A stretch of 64,000 bases of DNA from Mobiluncus sp034180645 (GCF_034180645.1 NZ_JAXFNY010000011.1:77232-141231), one strand, 5' to 3'. Numbered from the stretch's first letter, positions 17,587 through 27,246 are shown. The notes: generated by a model from the letters alone, not told the origin. Made by a program: numbers and translations.

Positions 17587-19335
17587 GTGAATATGCAAGA
17601 ATGGGTGCTGATGAGCATTTTCGAGTCCGATGGTTTCGTTCCGGGAGTGGATCCAGAGATTCTGTCCAAGCAGATTGGCGATGATCTGGAAACAGCTCTG
17701 GGTGAACCCTTGAGTTTAGAGCGCCTGCACCGCTTGGAGGAACTGGCGACTTTGGCTCAAAAACACGGCCTGGACGAAACGGAAACTACCGTCCGCTTGG
17801 AACTCGTGTGGGACGCTCTCGAATCCGGCGACACCGAATCCGCCTTAGCCACTCTGTCGTGGGTGTTGCAGCAGGTCGCGCACGGTCAGATGGTTCCCAA
17901 CGATACTCAAAACCAGGTCATTGCCCAACAGATGCTGCAAATCCCCACCCTGGCAGCCCGGCACCCCGGCGTGAGCGCGAAACTACTCGAGCACCTGACT
18001 TTTTGGATGGAATATTTCACGACTGAAGCGGGTATTTCCTTGCGTTCCCGCTGGATTACCCGTCACCAGGTGGAACTGGGACGAGGCCACCGAGAAGCCG
18101 CTCGCGAAGCTCTCGATATTATTTCCGCTCTGGAGGAGGTGCCTCGCGAGGTCCGTGACGAAGCGGACTGTCCCCTCCACCATTTTCGTTCCCGCATCGC
18201 CTGGGCGGTCAACGCTTCGGAGTTTCCCCAAGCCCTATCCCTGTACCGCGACGCATTGGAACGCTGCGCCGAGTCAGATTGGCAGTGCATTAAACCTGAT
18301 GACGTCAACCCCCTTTTGATGCTGCCGCTGTCTTGGGCGGGCGAGGGCGACGCGGCGTGGCGCGCCCATGAACGCTCTTACCGCCACCAGACCGAAACGT
18401 CCCAATACCTCGGTGATATTGCCTCCCACCTGCGTTTTTGTGCGGCTACTTGGAACATTTCCGAGGGTTTGGAGCTGCTGGAAACCCACGCGCAGTGGTT
18501 CTCTAACCCTGAGGACCCTTGGGATTTGCTGGTGGCGACCCGTTCGGCGGCGACTTTCCTCTCCCGAGCCGTGGGGGCGTTCATCGGGACGGGCACGAAA
18601 GTGCCACCCCTCGGTTTTACTATCAACGGGTCGAATCGCTGGCTTCCTTTCGAGAGTCTCAATCCGACAGATACCCTGGCGCTGGCACAAGCCCGACTGG
18701 AGTCGGTCGCCATGAAACTTGCTCTGGCTTTTGACTCCCGCAACGCCAACAACACCATGTCCACGCGGGTCATTCAAAGCCTGCACGAAGCCCCGCTGTG
18801 TTCTTTCGCTTCGGTAAAAGACCTTTTGAGCGCCCGTTTTGGTGTGAAAAATCTACTCGCTGAACAGGGCTTGAGCGAAAATAGTCCGGAATGGGTGCTG
18901 CCCGACCTAGATGACCCGTCCTGGTTGCGCCAACCCGTTCCAGAGTTTCGATTGCTGGACTTTTCACAGGCCGCTGCGGTTGAGAAACAGTTGCGGGCTT
19001 TCGAGGAATTAGTCGATTTTTCGGCGCTGCCGGCCGCAATCTCTGTTGATAAGGAACGCTTGGTACTGGGGGCAAACCGGGTGACGTTCCTAGCCGCGGC
19101 CGGGAAGTGGAACGCGGTTATCGATACGGGCGAACTGCTGCTGGAAATTGGTGAAAGAATTGATGATCATCGTCAGTCGCTGCGTTTGGCGTGTTACCTG
19201 GTGCAAGCCTATTGGCAGTTGGACGATTTGGGCGCGGCGCGCAACTGGCTGGTGCGAGCTGACGAGTTCGTGGATGCTACTATTTCGGACAAACCTCGCG
19301 CGCTTTTGGACGATTTGTCCCTGTTGGCGGGATAA
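17587..19335 (+). CDS. Large helical-repeat (TPR-like) protein
   Basis: No named family is recognised. This 582-residue protein has repeated helix-turn-helix units (for example RLHRLEELATLAQKHGLDE, RMTFLAAAGKW-like and LACYLVQAYWQLDDLGAARNW segments) of the TPR type. It is cytosolic by composition. It is a paralogue of the minus-strand gene ending at 16067, sharing the DPWDLLV core. The start is GTG 17587, or ATG 17593 two codons later. A weak GGGG precedes them. The next gene begins 9 nt after the stop, so the three plus-strand repeat genes form one operon. Confidence 0.7.
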   Translation: MNMQEWVLMSIFESDGFVPGVDPEILSKQIGDDLETALGEPLSLERLHRLEELATLAQKHGLDETETTVRLELVWDALESGDTESALATLSWVLQQVAHGQMVPNDTQNQVIAQQMLQIPTLAARHPGVSAKLLEHLTFWMEYFTTEAGISLRSRWITRHQVELGRGHREAAREALDIISALEEVPREVRDEADCPLHHFRSRIAWAVNASEFPQALSLYRDALERCAESDWQCIKPDDVNPLLMLPLSWAGEGDAAWRAHERSYRHQTETSQYLGDIASHLRFCAATWNISEGLELLETHAQWFSNPEDPWDLLVATRSAATFLSRAVGAFIGTGTKVPPLGFTINGSNRWLPFESLNPTDTLALAQARLESVAMKLALAFDSRNANNTMSTRVIQSLHEAPLCSFASVKDLLSARFGVKNLLAEQGLSENSPEWVLPDLDDPSWLRQPVPEFRLLDFSQAAAVEKQLRAFEELVDFSALPAAISVDKERLVLGANRVTFLAAAGKWNAVIDTGELLLEIGERIDDHRQSLRLACYLVQAYWQLDDLGAARNWLVRADEFVDATISDKPRALLDDLSLLAG

Positions 19336-19344
19336 ACTTTCTTC

Positions 19345-20889
19345 ATGCAACGTTTCACCCTTCCTCCCGTTCCAGATTCTCTGGATGAGCTGTGTGAAGC
19401 GTACACAGATGCCACCGGCTCTTACGCATGGCGTCTGGCTGACCGAATGCTGCGGACTTTTCCCAATGCTCCCCTCAGCGCGGTGGCGCCCCACCACGCT
19501 ATTTCGTTCCTGCGATTGCGGGCGACCATTTTGGACGCTTTGGGGGATGTCAGCGCGTGTCGGGCTATCTTTAAGTTCGCCGCCACCCAAGCCGCGGGGG
19601 CGGGCGATATTGTGTCTCAAGCGGCGGCTCTCGCGCAGCTGCACGTAGACCGGTCTTTCCGTCTCGATGATGACACCGAACACGGTTCGCCTTTCGTAGG
19701 GGCAATTCGTCAAGATTTGCGAGACATCGTGGATTTGCTGTTGGATAACCCCGCGGCGATGACGCAAAATCCGGATTTGACCACCGCTACCCTCGCCCAT
19801 CTGGTTCACGGGTTCGCCCTTATCGGCGCCAACGCCGATGGGCGGGAAACCCTGGACCAAGCTCGGGTCATCTGTCCCGAAAAAGAATCCCTCAAAGCCC
19901 GTTTGGACTTGGCTGACGCCGTGTTGTTGGCTTGCAGCGGGCAGATTGATGAGGCCTTAGAACTCGGCGAGCTTATCTTAGGGCGCGATTCTGAGGATCC
20001 CCTGGCTCTGCAAGTCGAGGTGCGCGAGTTCCTGGGGACCTGGTATCGGGCTATCGGCCGTCACGTGGACGCGGCTAACCACCTCAGAATTGTGACCGAC
20101 CTGTGCCGCGACTACGACCTGCCCTATATGGCGGTCGTTGCGGCGATGGAACAGATTTCTTCCCTGGTGGAATTGAACAAACTGGAAATCGTAGTTGATT
20201 TGGCTTCGTGGGCTCTGGACGTAGCCCACGATCTCGGCATCAACAATGAGGTGGTGCGAACCTTGGACATCGTCTTGGTTCAGGGCTTAGCCGGTTTGGG
20301 GCGTCACATTCAGGCCGTCAACTGTGCTGAAATCGCCGGCACCCGAGCACGGGAGCACGGGGACGTTGATACCGCCATTCTGCTCTATGAAATGGGAGCC
20401 AAATCCGCCAGAATCAGCGGGGATCAGGCTCGCGCCGCGAACCTCTACGGTTTTTGCGCCGAACTCGCCGGCGGCGAAATTTCGCTGCAAGCCCGTTTCC
20501 TCCGCAAAGAATCTGCAGCCATTTTGGCCACCGTCGGACTGAAACCTCCCCGCGAAAAGCCCCCCGAGGAACCTTGTGCAGTTCCCCACACGGCAGACAC
20601 CCCCGCCGCGAGAGTGGAAGCTGAAACCCTAAAACACCTCGAGACTGCCCCGAATATTAATTCCATCGAAGCACGTACCGCACTGTCCTTAGCGAAAGAC
20701 CTCATGGATGAAGCCCTCTCCCTGTTGATGTCCACCCCGAAAGGAGAACGCGGCCTCGCCGCCCCGGAACTCGCCAAGTGGAATGAACTGCGCGCTTGGA
20801 TGTCCGAGGTCGAGAAGGGTGCTCAGCCATCGGTAGCGTCTGACGAAAGTGCACCGCCGTCGTATCTGCCCCAGGAGGACGATGCGTAA
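19345..20889 (+). CDS. TPR-like repeat protein, second paralogue pair
   Basis: This 514-residue soluble protein is built of helical repeats such as FLRLRATILDALGDVSACRAIF, KARLDLADAVLLACSGQIDEA and VQGLAGLGRHIQAVNCAE, which are TPR-like. Its C-terminal region (RAANLYGFCAEL, then LQARFLRKESA) matches the following gene (RAAGLYGCAADL, then LRARYLRKCA). The N-terminal regions also align. The last 100 residues are Pro/Glu/Ala-rich and probably disordered. The stop overlaps the next start by 1 nt (TAATG). No function is assigned. Confidence 0.7.
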   Translation: MQRFTLPPVPDSLDELCEAYTDATGSYAWRLADRMLRTFPNAPLSAVAPHHAISFLRLRATILDALGDVSACRAIFKFAATQAAGAGDIVSQAAALAQLHVDRSFRLDDDTEHGSPFVGAIRQDLRDIVDLLLDNPAAMTQNPDLTTATLAHLVHGFALIGANADGRETLDQARVICPEKESLKARLDLADAVLLACSGQIDEALELGELILGRDSEDPLALQVEVREFLGTWYRAIGRHVDAANHLRIVTDLCRDYDLPYMAVVAAMEQISSLVELNKLEIVVDLASWALDVAHDLGINNEVVRTLDIVLVQGLAGLGRHIQAVNCAEIAGTRAREHGDVDTAILLYEMGAKSARISGDQARAANLYGFCAELAGGEISLQARFLRKESAAILATVGLKPPREKPPEEPCAVPHTADTPAARVEAETLKHLETAPNINSIEARTALSLAKDLMDEALSLLMSTPKGERGLAAPELAKWNELRAWMSEVEKGAQPSVASDESAPPSYLPQEDDA

Positions 20890-22190
20890 TGGTTAATCGG
20901 ATGGATTCCACACTGCTACTGCCGGATTTAGCCAACCAGTATGCCACGGCGTCCCACTCCGTCAGCTTGCGCCTGCTCGCCTATGCTCTGCAGTCTTTCC
21001 CTCTAGCCGAGCCTTTCGCCCCCAGTCCCAATCGCAGCGAGACAGAAAATCTGAATATTTTGCGTCTTTGGGCAGACATGCTGGTGGCTCGCGGTGAAAA
21101 CGGCGCTGCTGCCTCGACTTGGAAGCAAGTTGCGGTGTGGTGCCACCACCTGGACGACTTGCAGGGCGCTACCTACGCCCTGGTGCAAGCCCATGCCCTG
21201 CTCTTGCCCCAGATTCCCCCGGCAGAGGCTTCCGACACCGCGGCGCAGCTGATTAAGTTCCTCACCAGAGTCCCCGATTCGCTGGAAAAGTCTGAATCGA
21301 TGATTGTTTTGGCAACCAGTCTGCTGGAACTGGGGGATTTGCGAGCCGCCCAAATTCTCCACGATGAAGCGGCCGGCAGCAACGCTCGAATTCGCCTGGA
21401 TTCCGCACTGTTGCAAGCGAGAATCTTTCTGGCTCAGGGACACCGGGAACAGGCGCAGTTTTTCCTTGACGATTTGGAGAGCAACCCGGGGATATTTTCT
21501 GACGTGCAAGGTGCCCGCATGACTATTGGCATGTTTCGCCTGAGCCTAGATCAGGACAGCGGAAACCTCGCCGCGGCGCTGGAGCTAGTGAAAACGTTAT
21601 CCCAGCAGGCTAAATCAGAGGGTCTGCTGCTCCAACAAGCCCTGCTGAGCACCACGCGTACTGAGCTCAGCGCCGAAATGCACCTGGATCAGGACGTCAT
21701 CGTCCACGGCATCGAAACCCTCCAACTATTTGACCAGCTGAATCTGGGAGAAACCCGCCGCATCGGCATCAAAGCGATACTGGCTCGTTCGCTGGCGCGA
21801 ATGGGGCGCGCCAAGAAGGGCATTGAATATGCCGAGGAAGTGTCGGCTTGGGCGCAGCGCCACGAAAACCTGGCACTGGAGCAAGAATTTACGGTCATCG
21901 CCGCGGACTTGGCGGCGCGCGACCTGCAAGGTATCCGCGCCGCCGGGCTCTATGGCTGCGCCGCGGATTTGTACAGCGAACAACCGCTCTTGCGGGCTCG
22001 CTACCTGCGAAAATGCGCGGTGCAACTGGTTTATTCCGCCGGGTCGGACCGGGAAACCACTATCCGCTGGGCGCTTTCTCTGCTGCGCGAAGCCGGGGAT
22101 TTGCTCCACGGCATGGAACGCGACGGCGAAGTCGCCGCGGAACTCTCCGCTTGGGAATTCGACCGCCTGTGGATTCGCACCCGGAAATAG
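20889..22190 (+). CDS. TPR-like repeat protein, second paralogue pair
   Basis: This 433-residue protein has repeated helices: LRLWADMLVARGENGAAAS, ESMIVLATSLLELGDLRAA and RLDSALLQARIFLAQGHREQA. It is a paralogue of the preceding gene. The conserved C-terminal block LYGCAADL-x(8)-LRARYLRKCA is the clearest shared segment. There is no signal peptide, membrane span or known catalytic motif. It is translationally coupled to the preceding gene through a TAATG overlap. It is the last gene of the plus-strand repeat cluster. Confidence 0.7.
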   Translation: MVNRMDSTLLLPDLANQYATASHSVSLRLLAYALQSFPLAEPFAPSPNRSETENLNILRLWADMLVARGENGAAASTWKQVAVWCHHLDDLQGATYALVQAHALLLPQIPPAEASDTAAQLIKFLTRVPDSLEKSESMIVLATSLLELGDLRAAQILHDEAAGSNARIRLDSALLQARIFLAQGHREQAQFFLDDLESNPGIFSDVQGARMTIGMFRLSLDQDSGNLAAALELVKTLSQQAKSEGLLLQQALLSTTRTELSAEMHLDQDVIVHGIETLQLFDQLNLGETRRIGIKAILARSLARMGRAKKGIEYAEEVSAWAQRHENLALEQEFTVIAADLAARDLQGIRAAGLYGCAADLYSEQPLLRARYLRKCAVQLVYSAGSDRETTIRWALSLLREAGDLLHGMERDGEVAAELSAWEFDRLWIRTRK

Positions 22191-22315
22191 CTCGCCTGCC
22201 CTGCAAGCCAATGACAGGCGTGGTTTGTTCCCCCGGAAAAACGGCTACCACCTTTGTTTGACACAAACCGTAATATATGATAAACGAAGCTTGCGGTGTG
22301 TTGAAGGGTGGTTCA

Positions 22316-22708
22316 ATGACGAAAGCAAATTTGGTTATTCAACGAATTGTTGCCATATTTCTCAGTCTCGCAGTCGTGGCTCACTCCGGGTTCGCGCTGT
22401 GGCAGATGTACCTGAGCGGCAAAACATTTTACCCCTCTGAACACACCACTATTTACTATCCGTCGGTGCCCCTTCCCTCTCAGCTGGCCGTGATAGTCCT
22501 GGCGCTGGCTTCGTTTGGTTTCGTAGCAGCCTCCATGAAGCACGAGTTTTCTGTAGGGTGGCTCCTCCCTGCGCTGATCCTTTCCACGCTTTGCATTGTG
22601 GCGACCGGAACCGTGGGTCTGATTATGGCAACGCTGACCCTCATCACTGCCGCAGCATATTTTTCAGCGCGTTCATTTTTACGTACGCCAGAAATAAATA
22701 ATTACTAA
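22316..22708 (+). CDS. Hypothetical four-helix membrane protein
   Basis: This protein of about 130 residues has four hydrophobic segments separated by short loops. The start is chosen as ATG 22316 because GAAGGGTGG precedes it. The frame opens at 22277 but lacks a site there. No family is recognised. It lies between the repeat-protein cluster and an AT-rich pair of exported-protein genes, and 54 nt separate it from the next start. It could belong to either group. Confidence 0.7.
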   Translation: MTKANLVIQRIVAIFLSLAVVAHSGFALWQMYLSGKTFYPSEHTTIYYPSVPLPSQLAVIVLALASFGFVAASMKHEFSVGWLLPALILSTLCIVATGTVGLIMATLTLITAAAYFSARSFLRTPEINNY

Positions 22709-22762
22709 CCGTATCGCTCCGAGTTTCATATATCTTACAGTGATATTTGGGAGGATGATAAC

Positions 22763-23281
22763 ATGAAAATCCGTTCCGTAATAAATTTTGCTTTTGTGTC
22801 CGGCCTTGTCTGCATTTTCGTTTTATCAGGATGCGCTTCACATCAAGCCCCAGTTCAAGAAGATTCCGATTCCGATAAAGTTCATTCAAGTCACGCAGCT
22901 ACAAATGATGGCATGATGCCACTCGAAGAAGTTCTCCGCGATGCGAAAGAATCTCCAGATTTAATAACTATTCTTAACAGCAGTTCTTTTAACGGAGATA
23001 AACACATTAATTTAAAGGAAATTTCGGATACAAATTCAAAGATACAACTGATTTTTGTCTGTAAACAAGAGTCAACTAGTTCTGCATCAATTTGGTTAAG
23101 GCGAAATAATGTAATGAGAAGACTTATAGAATTAGGAGAGTGTAACTCCCCAAAAAGCATTCGCGTAGTAGAACTCGCCGTCTCAGATTTTCCGAAACCT
23201 GAGCAAGCAATCATCATTGCTAATGATGATACAAAATTTAATATGGTAATTACCAATTCTCAACAGGAGATACAGCCATGA
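22763..23281 (+). CDS. Hypothetical lipoprotein in an AT-rich island
   Basis: This 172-residue protein has a lipoprotein signal peptide: MKIRSV, a hydrophobic core, then LSGC with the lipidated Cys near residue 25. GGGAGG lies 9 nt before the ATG. The mature part is polar and has no family I recognise. Base composition is clearly more AT-rich than in the surrounding genes, which hints at transfer. The stop overlaps the ATG of the next gene by 4 nt (ATGA), so the two exported products were meant to be made together. Confidence 0.72.
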   Translation: MKIRSVINFAFVSGLVCIFVLSGCASHQAPVQEDSDSDKVHSSHAATNDGMMPLEEVLRDAKESPDLITILNSSSFNGDKHINLKEISDTNSKIQLIFVCKQESTSSASIWLRRNNVMRRLIELGECNSPKSIRVVELAVSDFPKPEQAIIIANDDTKFNMVITNSQQEIQP

Positions 23282-23813
23282 AATTACTTCGTTATTCTTT
23301 AGGCTTTTAGCCGCATTTTTATTATCCATTACACCACTCGCCCAGGCGAACTCATTCAATCAGGATTCAGATAGCTCTATCCCGACAACGACTCATTTAG
23401 CTAGAGCTTGTCCTGAAATCGGACATCACGGTAAAGTGAGTAACGTATATGCCGTATTCATGCCAGGGACTGTCCCAAAGTCATGGTTAGATCCTGGGGC
23501 CTCTTACAGCTATCAAAGCGGAAGCAGTACAACAGTTACCGGTACCGTGAGCGGTGGTGTAGATGCTACATTCTGGGGAGTAGTTCACGCTTCGATTAAC
23601 GCGTCACTGGCCAAATCAAATACTGCTACTGTCACGCAAACTTGGTCCTGGAAAAACAACACGAACAGTACACAGTGGGTTCAGCTTGGCGCCAGAGGGT
23701 ACACCTTTGATTACGAGTCCTATGATGTAGTTGCTCCATGCAACATCGTAAATGTGAAAAAAATGCCGCACAATACCTTGCCCACAAACGAAACCTGGAT
23801 TAAGCACTCGTAA
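23278..23813 (+). pseudogene. Secreted protein gene with a single-base frameshift in the signal peptide
   Basis: The ATG at 23278 has a good AGGAG site 8 nt upstream, but its frame stops after 10 codons (TAG at 23308-23310). From about 23300 the neighbouring frame is open to 23813 and completes a convincing signal peptide (FRLLAAFLLSITPLAQANS). Adding one T in the run near 23298-23300 joins the frames into a 178-residue precursor. The mature protein is Ser/Thr/Val/Gly-rich, likely beta-structured, with two Cys (ARACPE and APCNIV) and the segment SGSSTTVTGTVSGGVDATF. No family is recognised. The lesion could be a real mutation, programmed frameshifting or a sequencing error. Confidence 0.65.
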
Positions 23814-23843
23814 TAATACGGCTTAACAGGACGTAACAACAGC

Positions 23844-23874
23844 GTGGGGCCGGTTGACAATCAACCAGCCCCAC
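23844..23874. terminator. Bidirectional terminator between the AT-rich island and pspA
   Basis: A stem gtggggc-c-ggttga/tcaacc-a-gccccac has a 3-nt loop. It lies between the convergent secreted-protein gene and pspA. The T-tract is weak on both sides. Confidence 0.65.
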
Positions 23875-23889
23875 AACTTTGTCAGCTCC

Positions 23890-24612
23890 CTAGCCGTTAT
23901 TCTTCAAAGCGTTGAGCCGCGCTGTCACTTCCGCGTCTGCCGCGGACACATCCAGGGCGGCGAACTGTTCCTCCAGGGATTCGCCCTCTCCTGCCAGCTC
24001 GGCCTGACCGGCCGCCATAGCCTCGGCCCGGCGGACCTTTTCCTCAAAACGCCCCAGCTCGGAAGTCGGATCCATAATGTTAATCTTGGACACGGCTTGC
24101 TGCACCTGGGTTTGCGTGGCCGCAGTCTTAGAGCGAGCCACCAACGAGTCCCGCTTCGACTTCAAGTCCTCCAGCTGCATCTTCATCGTGTTCAGCCCGG
24201 ACTTGAGCTTATCCACCGTAGCGGTCTGGTTAGCAATAATCGGAGCCGCTTCCTCGACCTCCTTTTCAAAGCTAATCTGTTTCGTGATGGCGACCTTCGC
24301 CAGGTTGTCCATCTTGTCAGCTTCGGCCGCGTTCCCGGCAGCTCGCAGTTCATCGGCTTTTTTGGAAGCCGCCGCGGCTTTCGCCCCCCACTCGGTGGCA
24401 GCCTGCTGATCCTCATCGCGGTCGCGTTCCGCTAAACGCAGATTCCCAATCGTTTGCGCCACGGCCTGTTCAGCCTCCGCGATTTCATTGGTGTAATCAC
24501 GTACCAGCTGGTCAAGCAGCTTTTCGGGGTCCTCTGCCTTGTCCAGCAGCGCGTTGATATTAGCCTTGGTAATTTGGGCAATGCGCCCCAAAATAGATTG
24601 CTTTTCAGCCAT
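23890..24612 (-). CDS. pspA: PspA/IM30-family membrane-stress protein
   Basis: This 240-residue protein is almost entirely predicted coiled coil. The N-terminal amphipathic start and the DPEKLLDQLVRDYTNEIAEAEQAVAQ segment are typical of PspA/Vipp1 (ESCRT-III-like) proteins, which form rods that protect a damaged cytoplasmic membrane. The C-terminal domain ends in ALDVSAADAEVTARLNALK. AAAGGACAG precedes the ATG. It is monocistronic and divergent from the ABC-F gene. No pspBC or regulator gene is next to it. Confidence 0.92.
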   Translation of the reverse strand: MAEKQSILGRIAQITKANINALLDKAEDPEKLLDQLVRDYTNEIAEAEQAVAQTIGNLRLAERDRDEDQQAATEWGAKAAAASKKADELRAAGNAAEADKMDNLAKVAITKQISFEKEVEEAAPIIANQTATVDKLKSGLNTMKMQLEDLKSKRDSLVARSKTAATQTQVQQAVSKINIMDPTSELGRFEEKVRRAEAMAAGQAELAGEGESLEEQFAALDVSAADAEVTARLNALKNNG

Positions 24613-24803
24613 TTTCTGTCCTTTCAGTCGAGCGGCTTGTGCGTTTTAACGCTATCGCACCCGCCGACACGACCACTCACCCTTTGGGGTGATTTTTCGT
24701 CCCGAGAATCGTTCGCCAGACGGATTTTTGGGGTTTGAGTCTCACGTCAAAGGTCGGGTGGGCAGGTTTTCGGTTCTGGCAGTTTTCCGACTAAACTCTT
24801 GGG

Positions 24804-26414
24804 GTGATTACTGCCACCGACCTCACCTTGCGGATTGCGGACCGTGTCCTCATGGAACACGCCTCGTTCCAGGTAAACAAGGGTATGCGGGTCGGCTTGG
24901 TGGGACGCAATGGCGCCGGCAAAACCACCCTGATGAGACTACTGAGCGGTACTGGAATGCCCGATGCGATTCAGGTTGAGGGAACCGTGTCCCGGTCGAC
25001 CACACCGGGTTACCTTCCCCAAGACCCTCGGGAAGTCGATCCTGACCAGATAGTGCGCGACCATATCCTGAGCGTGCGCGGACTCGATGTCATCGAAGCC
25101 AGAATCCGCAAGGCGGAGGAGGCGATGAGCCGCGAGACGGGCGAAAAACAGCAAAAGGCCATGGAAAAATATGTGCGCCTGGATCAGGAGTTTCATATGT
25201 CCGGCGGCTACGCGGCAGCTTCCGAAGCCGCACAAATCGCCGCTAACTTAGGGATTTCCAACGAAACGTTACGTCAGTCGTTGGGGACGCTCTCCGGGGG
25301 GCAACGCCGCCGGGTCGAGCTGGCGCGCGTGCTGTTTTCCGGGGCTGACACCCTGCTATTGGACGAGCCCACCAACCACTTGGACCACGATTCCATAGTG
25401 TGGCTGCGCAGTTACCTGCGAACGTTTCCCGGCGGGGTCCTGATTATTTCGCACAACGTGAAACTTTTGGATGAAACCCTGAATCAGGTTCTGTACCTAG
25501 ATGCACTGCGCGGCGCGTTGGACGTGTACCACATGGGCTGGAAAGCCTATCTGCAAGCTCGCGCTGACGACGAGGCGCGGCGGAAACGGGAACGGGCGGT
25601 AGCGGAAAAGAAAGCCGCGGCTCTGCAAGCCCAAGGCGAACGTCTGCACGCGAAAGCCACCAAGGCCGTGGCGGCTCAACAGATGCTGCGCCGCGCCGCG
25701 CAGCTGCTGGAAAATACCCAGGCGGAAGGCCCGAAAGAAAAAGTGGCCAAACTCGATTTCCCCAAGCCCCAGCCTTGTGGGAAAGTTCCCCTAGCTGCTG
25801 AGGGCATTTCCAAAACCTACGGTTCCCTGGAAGTCTTTACCGACCTGACGCTGGCTATCGACCGCGGCTCAAAAGTGGTGGTGTTAGGGTTCAACGGTGC
25901 GGGAAAAACGACCATGTTGCGTATCTTGGCTGGTCTGGAGACCAGCGACACTGGACGGGTGGTTGCCGGTCATGGACTGAAGCTCGGCTATTACGCTCAG
26001 GAACATGAGACCCTGGACGATTCCCTTTCCGTGGTAGAGAATCTGCGCCAGGCTGCTCCGGAACTTGATGACACCCAGGTGCGTTCCCTGCTGGGACAGT
26101 TCCTGTTCTCCGGGGCGGACGCCGACAAACCCACCGCGGTGCTGTCCGGTGGCGAAAAGACACGCCTAGCTTTGGCGACGTTGGTGGTGAGCGGGGCGAA
26201 CGTGCTGCTGCTGGACGAACCGACCAATAACCTGGATCCCGCCTCACGGGAGGAAATCCTGAACTCCTTGGCCACTTATGAGGGCGCGGTTATCCTGGTC
26301 ACCCACGATCCGGGAGCGGTGAAAGCGCTGGATCCGCAACGGGTTCTGCTGCTGCCCGATGGTGATGAGGACCTGTGGGACGAAACGTATTTGGAACTCG
26401 TTGAGGTAGATTAA
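24804..26414 (+). CDS. ABC-F family ATPase (ribosome-associated)
   Basis: This 536-residue protein has two ATP-binding cassettes and no membrane span, the ABC-F design. The first has Walker A GRNGAGKTT, signature LSGGQRRRVELA and LLLDEPTNHLD. The second has GFNGAGKTT, LSGGEKTRLALA and LLLDEPTNNLD. The linker at about residues 235-310 is Arg/Lys/Ala-rich and helical, as expected for the segment that enters the ribosomal E site. Start GTG 24804 gives MITATDLTLRIADR, matching the start of a mycobacterial ABC-F annotated for macrolide transport. It may be a housekeeping translation factor or a ribosome-protection resistance factor. Sequence alone does not decide. Confidence 0.9.
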   Translation: MITATDLTLRIADRVLMEHASFQVNKGMRVGLVGRNGAGKTTLMRLLSGTGMPDAIQVEGTVSRSTTPGYLPQDPREVDPDQIVRDHILSVRGLDVIEARIRKAEEAMSRETGEKQQKAMEKYVRLDQEFHMSGGYAAASEAAQIAANLGISNETLRQSLGTLSGGQRRRVELARVLFSGADTLLLDEPTNHLDHDSIVWLRSYLRTFPGGVLIISHNVKLLDETLNQVLYLDALRGALDVYHMGWKAYLQARADDEARRKRERAVAEKKAAALQAQGERLHAKATKAVAAQQMLRRAAQLLENTQAEGPKEKVAKLDFPKPQPCGKVPLAAEGISKTYGSLEVFTDLTLAIDRGSKVVVLGFNGAGKTTMLRILAGLETSDTGRVVAGHGLKLGYYAQEHETLDDSLSVVENLRQAAPELDDTQVRSLLGQFLFSGADADKPTAVLSGGEKTRLALATLVVSGANVLLLDEPTNNLDPASREEILNSLATYEGAVILVTHDPGAVKALDPQRVLLLPDGDEDLWDETYLELVEVD

Positions 26415-26478
26415 ACCGTGGTCTCTCAACGCCACACGAAACGGTAAACTGTTTGAGACAGACTAGAGAGGAAAACTG

Positions 26479-27246
26479 ATGCGTTACCAAAAGACAGTCG
26501 CCAGTGTCTTGGGGGCAGCACTGCTTGCCGTAGCGTTGAGCGGATGTGCCGGCACGAAACAGACTCTGGACAACCCTGCCAGCGCTTACATCAAGCAAAA
26601 GGATTCTCTGCCAACGATGGTGAAACAGTTTTCCGGCCCGAACCTGGCCATTATTTTGGGTGGGCTAAAGATTAAGGGCGACAGCTTGAAAGTCTATGAC
26701 GAAGAAACCACCGCATCGATGCGCTCCGCGGACCATCAAGCCTTGGATTTGCTGCGGGAAACCACGTTCAAACCCGAAATGTGCCAGCAAAAGCTCATGG
26801 ACTCCTATACCGACAAACCGGAAATCCCCGCGGCTTTTTCCCAAGCTAACCTCAACAATCACGCTACGGTAGTGCGCTCTCAACTGCGGGCCTACCCGTC
26901 CGTGGCGCAGGCCCAGAAAGCGATTCAAGTCCAGCGGGATTTGGCTCAAGCCTGTCCCACCTACGCGGTGACGACTCCCGGAGGCGCCAGCTCCCAGCAA
27001 ACCACCGCCGCGGCGGATTATCCGCTTGACGGAGCTCAAGACGGCTTGATGATGACTTACGGAACGGACCGCGGTGAAGGCCAGATTGCCCCCACCGAAG
27101 TCGGGGTGTTTCAGCGAGTCGGCAACTTGGAAATTCGGGTGTATTTTGATGGCAAAAATCCCGTCATGGATGCCAACGAGGCTCGCGCCGAATTGCAGGA
27201 ATTCGTAACGTACCTGGGGCAAGCTCTGATTGCGAAAGCAAAGTAA
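26479..27246 (+). CDS. Hypothetical lipoprotein
   Basis: This 255-residue protein has a lipoprotein signal (MRYQKTV, hydrophobic core, ALSGC with the Cys near residue 23). The mature domain has regularly spaced Cys residues (EMCQQK and QACPTY) and resembles actinobacterial extracytoplasmic sensor-type domains in general pattern, but I cannot assign a family. AGAGAGGAAAAC lies 6-8 nt before the ATG. It lies 64 nt after the ABC-F gene and may have its own promoter. Confidence 0.8.
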   Translation: MRYQKTVASVLGAALLAVALSGCAGTKQTLDNPASAYIKQKDSLPTMVKQFSGPNLAIILGGLKIKGDSLKVYDEETTASMRSADHQALDLLRETTFKPEMCQQKLMDSYTDKPEIPAAFSQANLNNHATVVRSQLRAYPSVAQAQKAIQVQRDLAQACPTYAVTTPGGASSQQTTAAADYPLDGAQDGLMMTYGTDRGEGQIAPTEVGVFQRVGNLEIRVYFDGKNPVMDANEARAELQEFVTYLGQALIAKAK

